Source: Paracyclopina nana | Taxonomy: Eukaryota > Arthropoda > Copepoda > Cyclopoida > Cyclopettidae | Length of the DNA stretch: 64,000 nucleotides | Reading direction: 5' to 3' | NCBI GenBank assembly: GCA_019096065.1 | Contig: JAGUCH010000004.1 | Coordinates: 2,790,001-2,854,000 of the forward strand | Shown: one piece after another, positions 61,707 through 64,000 of the stretch | Layout of the letters: the number at the start of each line of letters is the position of its first letter | How positions within the stretch are numbered: the first letter of the stretch is position 1 | The notes under the pieces: model-generated | What the model was told of the DNA's origin: nothing | The model's input: only the letters and a program-made list of their open reading frames with translations | Databases searched by the model: none | Position numbers and translations under genes: made by a program

Positions 61707-64000
61707 CTGTCCCGTAGATTTCTGTACACTTAGAAATCAAAAGTTTGTGTTACAAATTCGGGAAATATTAGGCACAATGGATATCATTGGAAAGCTTGAA
61801 TTTTTGGCCATCTTATGTTGCTTCAATGGATAAAAGAAATTAAAAGTAAAAAAATGAGAAAACTTAATTTTCCTGAGGTACCCTTAATTTTTCTCCCAAA
61901 AAAGCAAATTTGCCAAAACTGGCTATTATTGACCAAATTTTCAGTTAAGCTAATCCTGGCTATTTTCTGACATTTTTTCATGAAAAAAAATCTTGCAGCA
62001 CTGTGCTGGCTCATCAGAAAGGTGGATGATTGGAAAGGAAATTTTTCATTAAAAAGAAAAAAGACAATAAGGCCACTGCCTACAAAGAAAGTTTCAAGAT
62101 TAGTGTTTTAAACATCACATCTTTGGGATTTTTTGTTTATGAAGATCAAATGTTTAACCAATTTTATGTGTTATTGAATAAATAATTTTTTTGTGAAAGT
62201 GACTGTTTTTCAAAAAATCAGTGAAAATGAGCATGAATTTGGAGTAACTATCAATTTTGTGGTCTAAATCAAAATTTGAATTAACACTTTTAAAAAATAT
62301 CAAAACTAAAAAAGATGGCTTAAGTTTCAAGCTTTCCAACGGTATCCATTGTGTCTAGTATTTCCAGAAGTTTTAACACAAACTTTTGATTTCAAAGTGT
62401 ACAGAAATCTACGGGACAGACTGTATATATATGTATATACAGTCTGACCGTTCATAATTGGACGGTACGGGAATCTAAACTTTTTGTCACATATTCAATA
62501 ATTACAGGACTTTTAAATGATATCGTTGGAAAGATTGAGCCTTTTTCCATCTTTTTTGTAAAAGTAGAAAAAATCAATCGCAAGAGGACTAAACCGGGAA
62601 AAGACAATTTTCACAATGCAACCAAGAAAATAGTCACGAAAAAACTGATGCATCATTGATGTTTAGCTGTCACGCGGAATTCTCAATAATATTTTTCATT
62701 TTGTCAGAAAACAAAAAAGATGTCCAAAGGTTCAAGCTTTCCAACGATACCCATTAAGCCTCAAAATTCATGAATTCATAACACAAACTTTTGATTCCCG
62801 CACCGTCCAATTTTGAACGGTCAGGCGGAATATATACATTTAGTATTTTGATTTTGAAAAAAAATGATCAATCAGCTATCTGAAGCTTTTTTACCTTGAA
62901 AAATAAATATTCAACTAAGAAAATTGACGATAATGAAGTGACCAAGCATGAGAAATGAGGTCACAAAAAAGCCAGCCTTGATTGTAGTGTCGTGATATTC
63001 TATTAGCAGTCCGATGAAGTCAACAAAATCGTTGAAGAAAATTTTCAAGCAAGACGCTAGGAGCACGCTTAAGGCAAAAGTGAGCAAAACTTCTAGCATT
63101 TGCTCCGTCATGTTGCTGATTATTGTAACGCTTGGCAATTTAGCGAGAAAAATTTAAGCTCCAAAAAAAGGGAAAAAACAGAAATACCTTGAGCGCTATT
63201 TTGCGGCCGCCGATCCCATCAACAGAAGAGAATTGTATAGAGCGATGACACTGCCATTTGTTGAAACAAGCAAGAACCTCTCTATCTCTGAGCAAGTATC
63301 TATGAGACCGAAACAAGTCGTTCGAACAGATTTTCGCATGGGGACCAAAGAAAAGTGCAGCCATGATTGCAAAGGGATCATCTGACGAATGTTTCTCCAT
63401 CAAAAAGAGCGAATGGCAATTATTCACGACCTCTTGAAAATTAGGCTGAGTCTTGAACCAACTGCGATGAATGAGCAGCACATTTAGGCCCTTTTCCTTG
63501 AATGATCGGAGCACTTGCAGAAGCTGTAAATGTAACAATTACCCGAAATACTTCATATGTACGGGTTGCTGCGTGTACGTACGTCTCTTCCTGATAATTT
63601 GTCGTGCATGGTTTTCTTTTTTGAATAGGTAAAGCTGACATTCAATCCATCTATAACGACGTCAATTTTCAAATCTTTTGATCTTGCCAGGTATCGCTCA
63701 AAATTGCTCATCTCTTCAGGCATAGTCGTATGAAACATCTCGCCATCTTTATTCTTCACAACATTCTCAGAAATGTACTTGAGCATGGTCAAGCATTCAG
63801 CCTTGGTGATGTTAGGGCCTGGCAACAATTCATTGCAACTGCTACACTTTGGAGCATAATACCGAACAGTCCCAAGCTTCAAGTCAACGATCAAATCTGC
63901 AACACTGCTCGTCATGAAGTAGCCAGCTTTCGAGAAGTAAGAGAATAGCTCATTCATGGCTACTGAGTCGTGGTGATACTTTTTGATGAAATACGTAAAT
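61481..64000 (-). CDS. PRORP: Mitochondrial RNase P protein (PRORP/MRPP3), 5' partial
   Basis: The protein-only ribonuclease that cuts 5' leaders from mitochondrial tRNAs. Minus-strand exons visible: from the window edge 64000 to 63583, 63523-63188 and 61642-61481. Junctions are phase 0. The NYN/PIN metallonuclease shows VVIDGLNV, SSDDPFAIMAALF and CSNDLFRSHR, giving the catalytic aspartates. The zinc-site cysteines (CSSC) are in the first visible exon. The matching WHLP and a late Cys are in the last exon, 1.5 kb away. The WHxP signature is what identifies 61642-61481 as the terminal exon. The N-terminal PPR region lies outside the window. The last intron contains two fold-back MITEs and a small open frame. 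Confidence 0.85.
61655..61702. repeat. (TA)n microsatellite
   Basis: About 48 bp of TATATA directly beside the left end of the first MITE; it is also the target preference of Tc1/mariner elements. Confidence 0.85.
61703..62423. mobile_element. Fold-back Tc1/mariner-type MITE (721 bp)
   Basis: It begins CAGACTGTCCCGTAGATTTC and ends with the complement. The inverted similarity continues inward through TTTGTGTTA, CAATGGATA and AAAGCTTGAA, so the ends could fold as a long hairpin. TA flanks both sides. No transposase frame. Confidence 0.8.
62440..62827. mobile_element. Second related fold-back MITE (388 bp)
   Basis: It starts CAGTCTGACCGTTCATAATT and ends with a near-complement (TTGAACGGTCAGGCGG). 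Internal segments ATATCGTTGGAAAGATTGAG and CAAGCTTTCCAACGATAC mirror each other and resemble those of the 61703-62423 element. TA flanks are present in TATATA sequence. Confidence 0.75.
62911..63111 (-). CDS. Possible small two-span membrane protein (66 aa)
   Basis: A minus-strand ATG frame inside the last PRORP intron encodes 66 residues with two hydrophobic stretches (VLLTFALSVLLASCL and AGFFVTSFLMLGHFIIV) around a polar loop. I do not recognise it. It could be a real small gene or a chance frame in AT-rich DNA. Confidence 0.25.
   Translation of the reverse strand: MTEQMLEVLLTFALSVLLASCLKIFFNDFVDFIGLLIEYHDTTIKAGFFVTSFLMLGHFIIVNFLS

Noticed and set aside
61633-61833. Frame encoding a long Tyr-Ile repeat
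   Set aside because: It is translation of the (TA)n microsatellite.

Overview
The window is eukaryotic. Genes are split by short GT-AG introns (mostly 50-70 bp), flanking DNA is AT-rich, and there is no operon-style ribosome-binding context. The gene content suggests an invertebrate: a Vasa with three CCHC knuckles, an ARAP/RhoGAP15B-like protein with no visible ArfGAP, axonemal dynein DNAI3/WDR63 and animal-type mitochondrial RNase P. An arthropod, perhaps a crustacean, is my best guess; no marker in the window fixes the species.

Layout. 1-2.9 kb: no host gene seen; a ~1.2 kb non-autonomous repeat element carrying a tRNA-like module. 2.9-6.09 kb and 37.14-41.18 kb: one large receptor gene (discoidin, fibronectin III, two C-type lectin-like domains, adhesion-type 7TM). 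Its second lectin exon is cut by a 31,041-bp Maverick/Polinton at 6093-37133, flanked by the 6-bp duplication CACTAG. 42.3-44.5 kb: vasa on the minus strand. 45.4-50.4 kb: non-coding, with one MITE. 50.5-55.7 kb: RhoGAP/RA/PH gene, with an intronless antisense gene nested in one intron. 55.9-59.7 kb: DNAI3/WDR63. 59.8-61.4 kb: a minus-strand PHD plus VEFS-box (SUZ12-like) protein. 61.5-64.0 kb: PRORP, minus strand, 5' partial, with two fold-back MITEs in its last intron.

The Maverick has ~1.58-kb terminal inverted repeats. It carries a C2H2 zinc-finger gene (-), an intron-rich family-B, protein-primed-type DNA polymerase (+) and a mucin-like membrane protein (-). A compact plus-strand block follows at 19.9-26.9 kb: an unknown ORF, major capsid protein, packaging ATPase, DDE integrase, penton-like minor capsid protein and four small ORFs. 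Then come several tandem-repeat families, including nine exact-length 180-bp units, and two unknown multi-exon minus-strand genes. Replication, integration, packaging and capsid functions are all recognisable, so the element looks virion-capable in design. However, the polymerase shows an apparent one-base frameshift and I recognise no adenain-type protease.

The most notable points are: the lectin-exon interruption, which leaves a perfectly in-frame empty site; the receptor's domain architecture; the membrane protein whose signal-peptide exon seems to lie antisense beyond the capsid block; the PHD plus VEFS protein; and the PRORP-VEFS gene pair, whose 120-bp spacer holds a poly(A) signal followed by a 3' splice site.
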